Both the position numbers and the translations under genes were made by a program. Source: Zygnema cylindricum (Eukaryota > Streptophyta > Zygnematophyceae > Zygnematales > Zygnemataceae). From it: 64,000 nt of DNA. The stretch covers positions 150,712 to 214,711 of the forward strand of contig JBBHKE010003079.1 of assembly GCA_037447655.1 (NCBI GenBank), written 5' to 3'. Below, in pieces: positions 1 to 12,834 of the stretch (within the stretch, counting starts at the first letter, position 1; every line of letters starts with the position of its first letter). Under the pieces are notes generated by a model. It was given only the letters and a program-made list of their open reading frames with translations. It had not been told where the DNA came from and did not search any database.

Positions 1-55
1 GGCTATAAATACTTCTCAAAAAAAAAAAAAAACGAGAGGTTATAACATAGCTTAC

Positions 56-3000
56 AATGCTTGGGACTACATATCACGCCTTGTTCAAAAGCGCACCGTG
101 CAATACTGAGTCGGCCCGCTTTACATGCCAGAATGCCAAGCCGATGCCATAAAACCACATCGGTTCCATCAATGGTCGCTGCCTCGAGATAACATCGAAT
201 GCCATCTTCAAAATGCATCGATCCAATTCGTCCAAATACGTCCGCGAGGTTCTTCAGTGCCAGATATCTATTTCAACCGCATGAAAACACAGAACCAGCG
301 AAGCCATTTATTCAGCAATAGCAATATATGATATCTTGAAGCCACAACCTCTGTTAAGAGAATATTTTTTTCGAATCCGTTGCCACAAAATCAACAGAAA
401 CCAACTTTCTGATTAGAAGAATTCCATAAATTCACTTTTTCCCTTAAAATGTCAAGCTGAGATCTGATCCTGGCATCAATAAATCTGTTCCGCGACCTAA
501 TCAGCAATTTAATCAACATGATAGTACAGCAAGGCAAAATGTAAAAGTTATAAGACATACAAAAAATTCATGAACGAAGATGACTAACACAACATCGTAA
601 ATTGAGAGTATCTTTCCAACAATGAGCATTGAAAGCAAGAGTTCTAATCACCAAGTTTGGAAAAGGAAGCCATTGCTCTTGAACAGAAAACAGGACTAAC
701 CCACAACCTGGAAAGTTCTCTAAGAAATAGTTTGCCACAGGAAGAAAAGTAAAATCAGGCACCTTAATTGTAAAAGAGTGTTTCCACCACCAATTTTATC
801 ACCCTGCAACAAAAGGCAATTCAAATCAAAGACCAGATACGTTCATTCTGTTCACCTGTGTCAACTACACCATACAAGATATTTAGTGTTGAAAACAGGA
901 TGGATGGTCAAAAAGCATACCCCAAATACAAGGCCTGTGCAGACATTTGTGAATAACACTTACTACCATAGTATATAATTACTAGCATTGTATATAACAC
1001 TAAGTAACCATAACCATTGAAAAACACAGTAAGGCAACCTAATAAATGTGCAAGCCTCAAATCAAAAGCACCTAGAATAAACATCTTAATAACAGTGAAA
1101 GGCATTCGTGAAGAGATTCAAATAACATACAACACATAAAGCCATATCCTAGTTGTAGTTCGCTTAGGAACTGACTGCAACTCAGAAAATAAAACAAAGA
1201 AAAAAAAATCCCTAGAACTTGCCTTAGCAGTTTGACAAAGTGGATTTTGCAAAATAGATTCCAGTTGTGTTTGTGCCTCTTTAAGGTTCCCCTTTTGCAG
1301 TTGATGAAGGGCATCTTGATATTGAGAGAGAAGATTTGTTTCCTGTTTCCATTTCATGATCACTCAGAATCAGCTAAAGCCACTTGAGACACCTTATGAT
1401 TGGTGTGATAGGCGACATTAAAAACTAACGTGTTGTTAACATATGTGCAAAAACCACAGACAGATTATTGATACTAAATTGCCAAGATTAATAAGTCCCA
1501 CTGACTGATGTCATTCATATAGATATACATTATTCGTCTACAATGAACAGAGAAACACACACGCTCAGCTAATGTCATTTAACATGCGTCTATTTCTCGA
1601 GCAGATTGGCCTTAAGGGTAGTTTCAACCGTTAGCGTTCTTATACAGGCTAGCCAATGTTTAATGATGAAGTTGAAACAAAGTTGACGCAGTCGATTCAT
1701 AAGTACTCTGATTTGGGAATATTCAAGAAAAGCCTAATAGCCTATCATTTTGTACATTTGTCGATAAGGAGTCAAATCATAGTCGAAGACCTCAACCCAT
1801 AGAACGGCTAGTCAAAACTGAATACCTTTCATTCTTAAAATGACTTGAACAGAAATAAACATTCATTTTCTATCCTACCTAACTAGGTAACGGAGCTTTG
1901 ACATTGACAATTCTTCTGCATGTCAGAGAACTGTTTTTATCTTTAACTCATTGATATTGTAAACCATGGTTGTGGATTTTTCTGAATCAAGGTTGGTATG
2001 AATGATTGTTAAGAGAACAAAATGGGAAGTACCTTCCACGCCTCACAATGTACTCTAGGAGAGGTTCATATCAACATTAGCCTCAAGAGATCTGCCACCT
2101 AAAATACCAAAAAGTGCAAAATCTATACAGTGCCAGTAAGTACAATACAATGTGTATAGCTATTAGCATTAGTATTTTTTTCGACACTTAAATCAAATCT
2201 CGTCTGTGCACACTTGTTCGATTTTCATTCAGAAACCACCAACGGGAAGGTAAGAATTTCCACCTCTTATATCGCAACCTTCGGAATAATCCTACAAGTG
2301 TCCACAGAGAATTAAGAGTTTTTGAGGCCAAAAAAAAACACTAACGCTAATAGCAATGCACGGTGTAGCTTTCGATAAGCAAGGTTGGTTAAATAGTCCA
2401 GCAAGGACTAATGAACCATGCATATCGGCAAGGTTCTGATATTCGGTCAAAACCGCGTCACAATATGGTGATCAAAGAGTTTTTTTTTTCTCCCTTTTCG
2501 TCATGTGTACATCACTGAGGTAAGACAGCACTTTGAAGCTCATTACTTATCTCCTTTGCAGGTTGAAGAGAGAAATAATAAGCTTGAACAAAGTTGGCGT
2601 TGATCATAATTCATCGATAGCCAGCTTTGCACCTTATCGATGCAACAGAAAACCAATGACACCTGAACATTGAACATCTTCCAATCTTCGATTTTGCAAA
2701 CATATCCTATCAAGTTATGTCGGGCATCCCTTTTGTTAGATATGCAAAGCGGATAGTCAGGCTTAAGAACACTCACTCCAATTACATCACAGTATGTTGC
2801 TAAGCATATCAACAATGCAAGTTGAAACTCTTTCATATAAAATAAGTGATGTCCACAATAACTTAATATTTGTGCATTCAATCAAGAACTCCAGCCTTAA
2901 TTTCCTATGGTGTTGTTCGCGCTTATGGTAGAAGTTGAGTGGTTTCACCAAAGCAACACCCAACAAGAAAGATTGGGACTTATTAAGTTAAATCGTCGAT

Positions 3001-3495
3001 AAAGTAATTATTGGTCTCACTTGATGAACGTTAACCTTTTACCAAAAGTTAAATAAAACATAGTGTTTGGACTAAACCAGTGTGAAAGACACAGGAGAAG
3101 GCAGGTCCTCGGTGACACATGCTGCCTGTGTAATGACTAGGAAAGGGGACATAAGGCACTTGTGTGCCATTTTTTAAGTGCTATCTTGTGTGCAAAAGTC
3201 CAAGAGTGGTTTATTAAATGCAATAATGGTTGACATGGTGATAGGCACTATGAATATCGAAGCCAATACAAATTTCAGATGAAAAGCCTAGTCCTTATCC
3301 AACGACAATGGTTAAAGTTCAAAGTGATAACAAATTGCAGCATATCTTGAACCAATGTCGAGAACTGACGGCAACATAAACAGTTCTGAAAGAAAAAACA
3401 AAAAAGATCAAAATAAATCTCACCTGAGCCTCTTTTGTTGGGGCAAGAGGCTCCCATTGGTTGGTGCGCTCATGGTTGATTGCTGCTATTGATAA
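56..3495 (-). CDS. CABIN1-like histone chaperone subunit, N-terminal exons (partial)
   Basis: Three exons of a calcineurin-binding protein cabin-1 homologue are visible. CABIN1 is a large TPR-rich scaffold of the HIRA histone H3.3 deposition complex in the nucleus. Exon 3424-3495 carries SIAAINHERTNQWEPLAPTK, matching the conserved plant N-terminus. Exon 1223-1342 continues with LSQYQDALHQLQKGNLKEAQ. Exon 56-267 holds the TPR stretch with RYLALKNLADVF, then LWHRLGILACKAGRLSIARC. Splice ends: TTGCAG/TT and CAG/GTGAG for the first exon; AACAG/GAA and a GC donor AAG/GCAAGT for the second; AATAG/AT and CATT/GTAAGC for the third. The start codon probably lies in a tiny upstream exon I could not place, and a short linking exon between 1223 and 267 is unresolved: around 440-510 there is a fitting frame ending ..RSQLDIL but no canonical GT donor. 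The rest of the gene lies beyond position 1. Confidence 0.75.
1343..3423 (-). other. Long intron of the CABIN1-like gene
   Basis: About 2 kb between two well-supported exons. It contains a MITE-like element (2148-2371). I see no other coding signal; the short frames inside it lack splice support. Confidence 0.5.
2148..2371. mobile_element. MITE-like element, TA-flanked, ~225 bp
   Basis: Terminal inverted repeats: the left end near 2146-2175 reads TACAATGTGTATAGCTATTA, and the right end near 2341-2372 is its imperfect inverse (…GCACGGTGTA). Both ends sit on a TA dinucleotide, as in Tc1/mariner-type MITEs. Related ends occur at 5333-5855, 16302-16494 and 17168-17391, so this is a small local family. 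There is no ORF. Confidence 0.5.
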
Positions 3496-4637
3496 CTGCA
3501 AATAGAAAATTCCGCAACATAAATACAAGTTAGGACACTGAAGCATTCTAAGAAAGATAATAAAGCTTTTTTGGTTTAAATGCATACACATTTAGGATCT
3601 CACAACATTCATGATGAAACACATTCCAATGATATCATCCCACAAACACCTTGTCAACAACACACTTCGTAAATCTTAATTTAAAAAAATTAACACTTTC
3701 ATGCCATAGATGGATGATCTTACATAATATTTTTTTCTTCAGTTTATAACAATTTCATCAATAAACTTCCCTAGCACATATTTAGCTTGTTGCAAAATAA
3801 AAATTTCAATGGAAAAAATTAAGCAATGGTTCTCAATTCAATTCCATTTTCATGATAAAGATTCTATAAAGATTAATCATCATTCATGTTCAATATTATT
3901 GCCTCCATTATCTGTTAATGTTTCTATTTCATAAGCTCTCCTTGTCATCTTCTTAAACTTTTTCATCAATTTATTGGATGGAAAAACAATAACAGCGTAA
4001 GTGTTGAGGCATTAGTTTATCCCTTTATTTGAGAAGACTTTACACTAAACAATAATAGGGCATCATAATTTATGCCCTACTGTCAATGATTCTTGATTGA
4101 TCTGCCTGACCTTTATTCCTTTCCTTTCTTTCTACACCCCTTTTTGTAAAATCTTTTATTTATTTTTCCAAACATCGTTTTTTCCTATCCTTCCGTAAAC
4201 AAATTCGAACATTAAAGTTTGGCAAAACCTGTAGCATTTTCGCCCTAAACATAAAAATGCATACACTTCAAAAAAAAGAAAGATCAAATGCACATGGGAG
4301 TTCAGTTCAAAAATTGAAAAGATTAGTTAAATCAAATTAGACATATGAAAGATGGCACTGTTTAAGCATAAGTTTACACACCATGGCTATCCGTAGTACC
4401 AAAACGAGTTGAAAAGCTCAAAAAGAGACGGTATGCTCCTTTTTATGTAAAATGGTTGAGGTTTGAACTTCGAAAAAGTTCAAAAATAGTGAAGATTGAC
4501 ATTAAACACGCCTGTGAAAAGTTGATAGAGTTCAAAATCAGTCAAAATTTTTAAATTATGGCAATGTAACATTAGAGACATTTGAAATTTGTGACGTTAC
4601 AAGCACCTGCAGCCAAATAAAGAGGTATGCAATTCTA

Positions 4638-4675
4638 CTGTACAGTACAGTACTGCTGTACAGTACAGTACAGTA
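4638..4675. repeat. GTAC/TGTACAG palindromic repeat
   Basis: A run of overlapping CTGTACAGTACAGTA units reads nearly the same on both strands, so it can fold into a hairpin or cruciform. It sits in the intergenic stretch upstream of the CABIN1-like gene. No function is evident. Confidence 0.6.
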
Positions 4676-5332
4676 TGGGTATCGAGCGTTTCAAGGCAAT
4701 GAATGTATCAACACTAATTTTGGCACAATATTAGGTTGTTCGCACTCTAGGTCGTGTTATAAACTGAGCAATTTTGAATTTTCACCTCATTGACCATCGA
4801 TTTCTATATATTCCACAAATAGTGTGGACCACCTTGGTCGTGGTTCACGGGTTTTTTTTCTTTTTTCTTTTTTCTTTTTTTTTCGACAATCCGCTGGGTA
4901 AAGTTCAAATGACCAAAAGGACAAAGGTGACACATAATTAGGATAGACGAAATTATTATCTTGCCAGATTTCAAATAACTTTACATTTTGTCATTTTCTG
5001 ATTTTCACATCACATCAGATTTCAAAATTCAAATAGTTGATCGACGGATCACGAGGTTTTTGAGGATCTATGAATGAGGCATCATTGTTTGAAAAACTGG
5101 ACTGAAGTACGGATGACATGGAACTATACCATTCTTTTACCTACAAATCTGTAGTACACATGCTGGATCTTTGTACGGGACTCCAATTTTGTCTGTTGTG
5201 GCTTTTTAGGATGGCTGCTAAATTGCTGTGCCATAACCGTACAGGATGGGCGAGGCCTTTCAGATGTACCGATTCTGTTAACTGGCTATGAATGCTTTGA
5301 TTCTTGTGGAATTACAAGAGTAGGAATTACTA

Positions 5333-5855
5333 CACCGCGAATCGTTATTAGTGTCAAAATTTAAATAGTGTTGAAGAAAATTTACCGTAATTGAGATTTT
5401 TTTTTTAGAAAAAGGTGTATTCTAATTTCGGCATTATGCTAATTTGGGAACAGCAAAAATGGAATATTCGCTGTACGATTATATACATTAATATATGTAT
5501 CCGTACAAAATATTAGAAATCGTACGCCGTCGTGAAATTTAAATATCCGTACATGTCAGACTAATTTACGTGTCAGACTAATCCCGTTTTTTGAGCGCAC
5601 GTTCCTATGCGTGCGCGTCTGATTTAATTCATTTTTTGTAAAATTTTCACTTGAAAAGGTACATTTATGTTAAGTCTGACATCGATTATACACCACACTA
5701 TTTAGATAACATTGTACTTTCGTTCTTTACGCTATTTTGTACGGTACCTTAATTAACGTCAAGGAAAAAAAAAATCATGTATCCTATTCGAGGAAAAAAA
5801 TCAAAATTTTATGAACCCAAATTAGTGACTTTGACACTAATAACGATTCGCGGTG
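5333..5855. mobile_element. MITE-like element with perfect 26-bp TIRs, TA flanked
   Basis: The left end CACCGCGAATCGTTATTAGT (continuing GTCAAA) at 5333-5358 is exactly repeated in inverse at 5830-5855. Both ends are flanked by TA (5331-5332 and 5856-5857). The interior is about 470 bp, AT-rich, without an ORF. The TA duplication and short TIRs fit a non-autonomous Tc1/mariner-type element. It is the longest and best preserved of the local family. Confidence 0.65.
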
Positions 5856-6522
5856 TACCATCCTCATACAGATAAAAAAAATCAGTCTTTTCTTTCTGAC
5901 ATTATGATCAAATGAACGAGCACCACATTCAGCTTTAGAAAAACATATACAAACAATAGACTAGATCTTAAACATACACACCATCATTTTCAAGTTTGTT
6001 TCCTGTTTTGTGTTTTCCATTCAACTTTGTCGCATTTAATTTTTTTGCTCGTGCAAATACTTTGGCATTTAGTGAGTTGTCAGAGCAATACTATGACATC
6101 CTGCTTCGTACGGAGCTACAAATTTACATGCATGTTCCATGTACATCACATGCATCCCATTTTGCCATGCATAAAAACAACATTCAACGAACTACACACA
6201 ATCATGAGATGACAGGAAGATGACAGTATCGCGGTATTCATGGCCACTTTCACAACAAAATATTCAAAGTGTTCCGTGATTTCCTGGTCCACCCTCTTGT
6301 CTTCTTGTATTGCATAAAATTGAGCTCCATATAGTTCGCAGAATACAGCATAAAGCTTTATAGGTTGTGCCTAAAAACTTGGAAACCACGGTGAGTTTGC
6401 CAATCATTAAGTCTAGACCAGATCGTGGTGAACTTCCTTCGACATCGACAAAATTCGAGTGGAAAAGTACACTGTCACCGTTTCCTCAGTCACTAACTTC
6501 TTTACGCTCACAACCTATCTTA

Positions 6523-9500
6523 CTACCTCTTCCGGGCCTCTTCCAGCCTTCTCTCCCTCTCAGCTGCTGCCTCTCTCTCTGCCGCCTGTTCCCTCTCCAC
6601 TGCCTTCCTCTCTCTCTCCTCCTTCTCGTGACGGACTTCCTCCTCAGCCTCTCGGTCATCCTCGGCATCGAAGTCTTTCTGTTTAGCCAGAGCTCTGACA
6701 ACAGGATCTCTCAATTCCGCGATCACTCCCCCACTTTCCACATATTGATTTTCGTCTCCTATGATATATATGCGCTGTGGGACTCCTGATTCAGATCCCG
6801 ATGTCGCGACATCAACCGCCAAAAGCTTGAAGTCATACTGCAGGAAGAAAATTACCCTCACCCTCGTATCCCTCTTATAAGCAACATATTTCTGGGGTAA
6901 ACTATGACAGAATAGTAAAAATCATAGTTCAAAACTACGAAAAGAATTGGAAACGCCATATGTGGTATTCCATTTCTATACGCGTTATATACCCCAAAAA
7001 GTCATTCAACACCCATATAGGCGTGGTCATCCCTTGCTGTGTTTCCAATTGTTTTCGCATATTTAGCTATGGTTCAAATCAGGTTTATTAAAAAAAAAAA
7101 AAAACACGAAGTCCAATGATTGATGGTGATCAGAGTCTATGCTTCCGTGCTAACAATCAACATGCATCTCACAAAGAGGACAAACTCTAATTACAGACTC
7201 ATGGACTTTAATAAGCAAAAGGTCCCAAGACTGATCCTATAGCAGCAAGCATAATCCTTTAAGAGAGGAGCTCACCTTGCCCGACTTCTTTTTTATTTCG
7301 GCACTCACAAGGCCGCGTCCCTCCGATCCCCGAATGGGAAAAATGAGAAAGCATCTAACACTAGAGAGGCCCATTTTATAATTTTTGAAACGAAGCCCAC
7401 CTCCGGACATCACATATGCCCGTACATGGCTTCCACTCAGAGGAGCCCCCATTACCTCCAAAACTTTGGCATTGATTTGAAGCATTCGCATAGTTTGGCG
7501 ATATACAGCATCGGGGTTGACGGTGTAACGAGTTTTCAAATATAATCCCTGAAACGAACAAGAAATATTAAAAATGGTCTGGAAAATATGCACCACAAGA
7601 CCGCCAGCAAAGGTTCGTAAATGTATCCCAGAGTGTATTAACATGTTTGAGACAAAGACGAGAGATACTTCTCCTGATTCAGGAATGCTTCTTCAATTCA
7701 AAAAAAAAAGGACTAAACGATAATTCGGTCATCTGACGCTATTCACAACACTTTTCCTCACAAAGATTCATCGTCAGGTCTACCGTTTTTGTATTCGCAA
7801 AAGGCAGTAATGTTGAGATGAAAATCAAAATCGCAGCCTGTCACAAAAAAGAGTGCACCATTCATGACCATTCGTAGAAGTGCCATTAAGTCATTCACTT
7901 AATGGCTTGTATAAAAAAAAAACTGCCCTCACCGAAAAAGCGACAATAGAGGAAGCAAGAGCCAAAAATCCGTATTTAGCCATGCCCTCTGAGAAACTGA
8001 TGAATGTCGATGCAACTCCATACATCATTCGCCAAAGAAGCATCACAAGAAGAAAGGCCAAACATGCCAGTATAATCGGATAATTGCGCCGCCAGAAAGC
8101 TTCCGCCTGCAAAGCTGCCTTTTCATTCCCACCCTCCTCTCACTCTTCTGTTCATGCACAAAATCAACAACATAAACATAAAACAATGACAATTTGTGTT
8201 GTCCCACCCTCCTCTCGCTCTTCTGTTCATGCACACGAGAGCAACGACATAAACATAATACAATCACAATTCATTTGTCTCTATTCACAAGGTGCTTATC
8301 AATCACCTTTACTTGTCCAATAGTAAAATTTAACAACTTCGACATTTTATAGCATGTCAAATAAGTGCAGCAAATGAAGTCATGAAAACATCAACATAAA
8401 AAGAGGAATCAAAATAGACGAGGACCCAGCTCATGGTATCAAAGTCCAAGCCGACAAAAACAATCCAGTCAAATTCACAAGAACAATAAAAGGTCATCAT
8501 ATCCAAGCCCCAGAAACAATTATATGAAGTAAAAAAAGCATTAAGACAATGCTGTACCAAGGCAGAAAAATCATCAATTTATGGGTGGTCGCAAAACTTC
8601 ATGTTTAGAGTCATCCATCTTTATCAGCTTTCATAAGTCAAAACCAGAGCAATAAGTAAGCATTCACATTAACAGTGATTGTACTCCATTCAGGATGGTA
8701 GTTTAGAGAAGTGTTTTCCAATATAAAAAAACTAACTTTGACATATTTTTTACTCGATTGGAAAGGTAACCCACCAGCTGCCTTCCGATACTGACTTGCA
8801 AGGCGACCAGCAGTTGCCTTTGTATTGTTTAACAAAAGATTAACGCCAGACTTTCCAGCAGTTGCCTGACCACTGCTCGCAGCTGCTTTGACAACAATGG
8901 GAGGACTTTTTACAACCTTCGGTGTAACCTCTTTAGTTGGTCTTATCGTCTTAACAGCATCCTTCCACTGCCAGAATCCCAGATAAAACAAATTTTATCA
9001 GAAAATGTATGTAGACCAGAATGCATACAATTAAAAAACGCATGTGAGCATGAAAAGTTAAATAGTTCATACACCTCATGTTCTCAACACACAACAAATA
9101 TTTTAGTGCGAAAAGATTTGAAAAACACCTGTTGCTGTAAACGTTCAGTCCAAGTTGAATACCCAGAGCTTGGTGACTTCCACAAAAGAACGTTACTTGT
9201 TCCTTTTGTTACTAAAATTTGCTGCTTAGAAATGCCGACAGAAATTTGCTCTACGGGCCTCCAACTATGAAACTGCCTCGTTGTTCTTGATATTTGAAGC
9301 GAACGGACAGAAAAACCTTCCATATTCGTCACTGAAGTCAAACCTGTGCCTTGTTGAGCACCATTGCTGATTCCAGTTTTAAGCTTCAACAATTGTCTTG
9401 CCATCAAAGGAAATAGAGAGACGGGCTGTGAAGAACTGCCATGAGAATTGTCTTTCACTATGAGGTGAGCATGAGGTGGCAAAGGTTTGGTGACAAAAGT

Positions 9501-9608
9501 CTGGGCCGAAGGGAGATTGTGGGGGATAAAAGCTGAGTGGACATTTGGGCTTCGAAGACTCTGAAAGCAGCGTGACAGAGCACGGAGACTTTGTGATGTA
9601 GACGCCAT
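6523..9608 (-). CDS. TIM21/Coa1-like mitochondrial single-pass membrane protein
   Basis: Five phase-0 exons (9129-9608, 8737-8967, 7933-8106, 7276-7548, 6523-6837) give a protein of about 490 residues. The start is the ATG at 9606-9608. The first ~30 residues are rich in Ser/Arg/Leu with no acidic residue, like a mitochondrial presequence. Exon 3 encodes a transmembrane helix (YPIILACLAFLLVMLLWRMM). Exon 4 and the start of exon 5 carry an alpha/beta domain: VYRQTMRMLQINAKVLEVMG, then ..GRGLVSAEIKKKSGK and YDFKLLAVD. This resembles the TIM21/Coa1 fold and the plant proteins loosely annotated as K+-H+ exchange-like. The C-terminal ~50 residues are a highly charged E/R/A coiled coil. All junctions are canonical (for example TTTCAG/GG, AAG/GTGAG). 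A transport role is not shown by the sequence; inner-membrane import or assembly is the likelier family role. Confidence 0.72.
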
Positions 9609-10878
<1,270 letters not shown>

Positions 10879-10998
10879 CTAATCGCCTTTCCTCTTCTTC
10901 TTTTTTCTGATCACTTTCTTTTCCCTCAGTTCTTCTTCTGCCTTTCTTCTCCCCTCTGTCAACATTCCTGGTGGTATTCTTCCCTCACTTACTAATAG
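10879..10998 (-). CDS. Putative terminal exon of an unidentified gene
   Basis: A TTTGCAG acceptor opens a 39-codon frame beginning LLVSEGRIPPGMLTEGRR, followed by a Lys-rich tail (IRKKKKRKGD) and a TAG stop at 10879-10881. The basic tail and balanced codons look protein-coding. I could not find a preceding exon with matching phase; a frame near 11230-11265 (PKVDLNDGAR) ends in the wrong phase. It may be the last exon of a separate gene or a relic. Family not recognised. Confidence 0.3.
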   Translation of the reverse strand, partial: LLVSEGRIPPGMLTEGRRKAEEELREKKVIRKKKKRKGD

Positions 10999-12793
10999 CT
11001 GCAAATCAACACACTAAAAAAATACCAATCTGTAAATACCTATGATGGCAAAAAACAGCAACCATATCTTTGCTGGAATACTAAACCAAACTTCATGAAA
11101 GGCATTATTTCATAATCGGTATAACCAGTTTTTGTACACGGATGACAATCATAAATGTTATAAGGAATCATAAGATTTAAGAAAAAACATTACAACATAT
11201 CCTAGCAAGAAATTGACATTACCTCGAGCTCCATCATTCAAGTCCACTTTTGGCTCCAACACAAAGCCACAGACAATGCAGTTTCAAATCAAAGCCTTGC
11301 AAGTCTGGAACCAAAATTCAATTCGTGCGAATTTCCATCTGCGCACGGAATGATTTTTTTTCGTAGTGGAAATTCCATGCGGAACTCAACCAGAAAATAA
11401 CCTCACGAAGTTTACAGTATGGGATCTTTTCGCACTTTATGCTGATCTCGTACGAAACCTGTACGAAATATCCGCTGAGCAGACTGTATATTTCGCTCAG
11501 TGCTGCGATACAGTAATACGCTCCAAAATGGGGGCACATGTGAGTGTTTCTTCATGTTTTTCGTTACATGCAAAACTTTTACTGCTACCGTGTAGCCACA
11601 CAGTTTTAGTCGATTAAATTTGGCGGATGTTAAAGCATCAGCCATTTAATTTATTTATTTTTTATTTATTTTTTTAAACAAGGGACTGCTGTTTACATTC
11701 CAGTAATTAATACGGTACGGTACGCTAATCACCATCCGTCATTTTTTTTTATCTCTACAGTCAAACATAACGGGCAGACGCATGCCATTTTATATGAGGG
11801 CCATGTTCATGGATCATAGTCTGGCTTACCATATATTTTTGTGATGAATCCATCTTTTCTTCACTTTTCCATTATAGTTTTTCTGAGGAATAATAAAACT
11901 GGAAGAAGATGCCCCGAAAATCACAAACTTGGAGGACTTTCTTGGACTCCTTTTCAAACAAACAATGCAAAAGAGTCATTCATATTTTTTTGCCCTTCGC
12001 TACCAACAAATTTACTCTCCACAGACAGGACGACACCTACTCTCCCTTGTTCAATGAAACCTGAAGTATACTTTAGATTCTTCTGCAAGGCATAATAGCC
12101 CCGCCTAACTACCGCGAACAAAAAGAGCTATTTACAAGCCTCTTTCTTGTGTTAAAACCTGATGTCTGACAGTTGTTACAGTTGGTAGCATACATTACCA
12201 TCCAACAAACTTCTCCACAAATGCATTAATTTGGAAGCAAACAAAGCAACCCGTTTGTTTGCAAGCATGGAATGCATGTCCAAAATGATGACCATGATTA
12301 GACTCCTTCCTCTACTAATATATGAGCCATTATTTAACGCATTTCCATGCTCAATCTTTAGTTATAGGCTTTGTTTATTAGAAACCAGCATCAGGCTTGT
12401 GACCAGCATCACATTTTGGTGCAATAGACTATACAAAACCTGATCAAAATCACCAATTTATTATTTTTGAGAAAACATAACGAAGGTCATCATAGCAAAT
12501 CATGAAACAGAGAGGGAAGTAATGCTGATACGGCATAAAAAAACATCGCCTTTGAGAAGACATTCCCTTCAACACACGTCATCGAATGATTAAAACTAAA
12601 CATTTATCCATTAAAGGTATCTCTCTGCACATGATCCAGCAAAGACAGCATCGTTCGTACTGTTCAACTCCACAAAAGTCATCATTTACAAAGTCACAAA
12701 GACTTCGTCCTTGACAAACTCTTTTTTGTCTCTTCACAAGCTCAATCAAGTCGGTATTCCCTCCCTTGTATCGCTCAACTCTATAAAAAGTCA
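10999..12793. other. Intergenic region downstream of the E2-TPR gene
   Basis: No supported gene. The right part (about 12650-12834) repeats pieces of the 3' end of the neighbouring E2-TPR gene. The rest is unstructured AT-rich DNA. Confidence 0.4.
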
Positions 12794-12834
12794 TTATTGA
12801 CAAAGCCTCCGTTGTCTCTCCACAAGCTCAATCA
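12650..12834. repeat. Tandem partial duplications of the E2-TPR gene 3' end
   Basis: The motif GTCTCTCCACAAGCTCAATC (12811-12830, coding ..LIELVERQ.. on the minus strand) recurs at about 12728 with one change. The neighbouring CTCAACTC..AAAGTCAT block recurs at about 12664 and 12775. The unit is roughly 80-110 bp. The duplicated frames lie past the stop codon and are probably untranslated. Confidence 0.6.

Larger units (their letters stand above)
3496..6522. other. Intergenic region, AT-rich
   Basis: Lies upstream of the CABIN1-like gene and downstream of the TIM21-like gene. It holds a GTAC-rich palindrome (about 4638-4675), a TTTTTTC-rich pyrimidine run near 4850-4885 and a 523-bp MITE (5333-5855). 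It should include the missing first exon and promoter of the CABIN1-like gene, but I cannot point to them. Confidence 0.4.

Noticed and set aside
568-762. Minus-strand 64-codon ORF between CABIN1-like exons
   Set aside because: Not similar to the conserved protein and not splice-compatible; it lies in an intron.
11230-11265. Possible exon PKVDLNDGAR upstream of the orphan terminal exon
   Set aside because: Its donor phase would create an immediate stop in the next exon, so the two cannot be joined as read.
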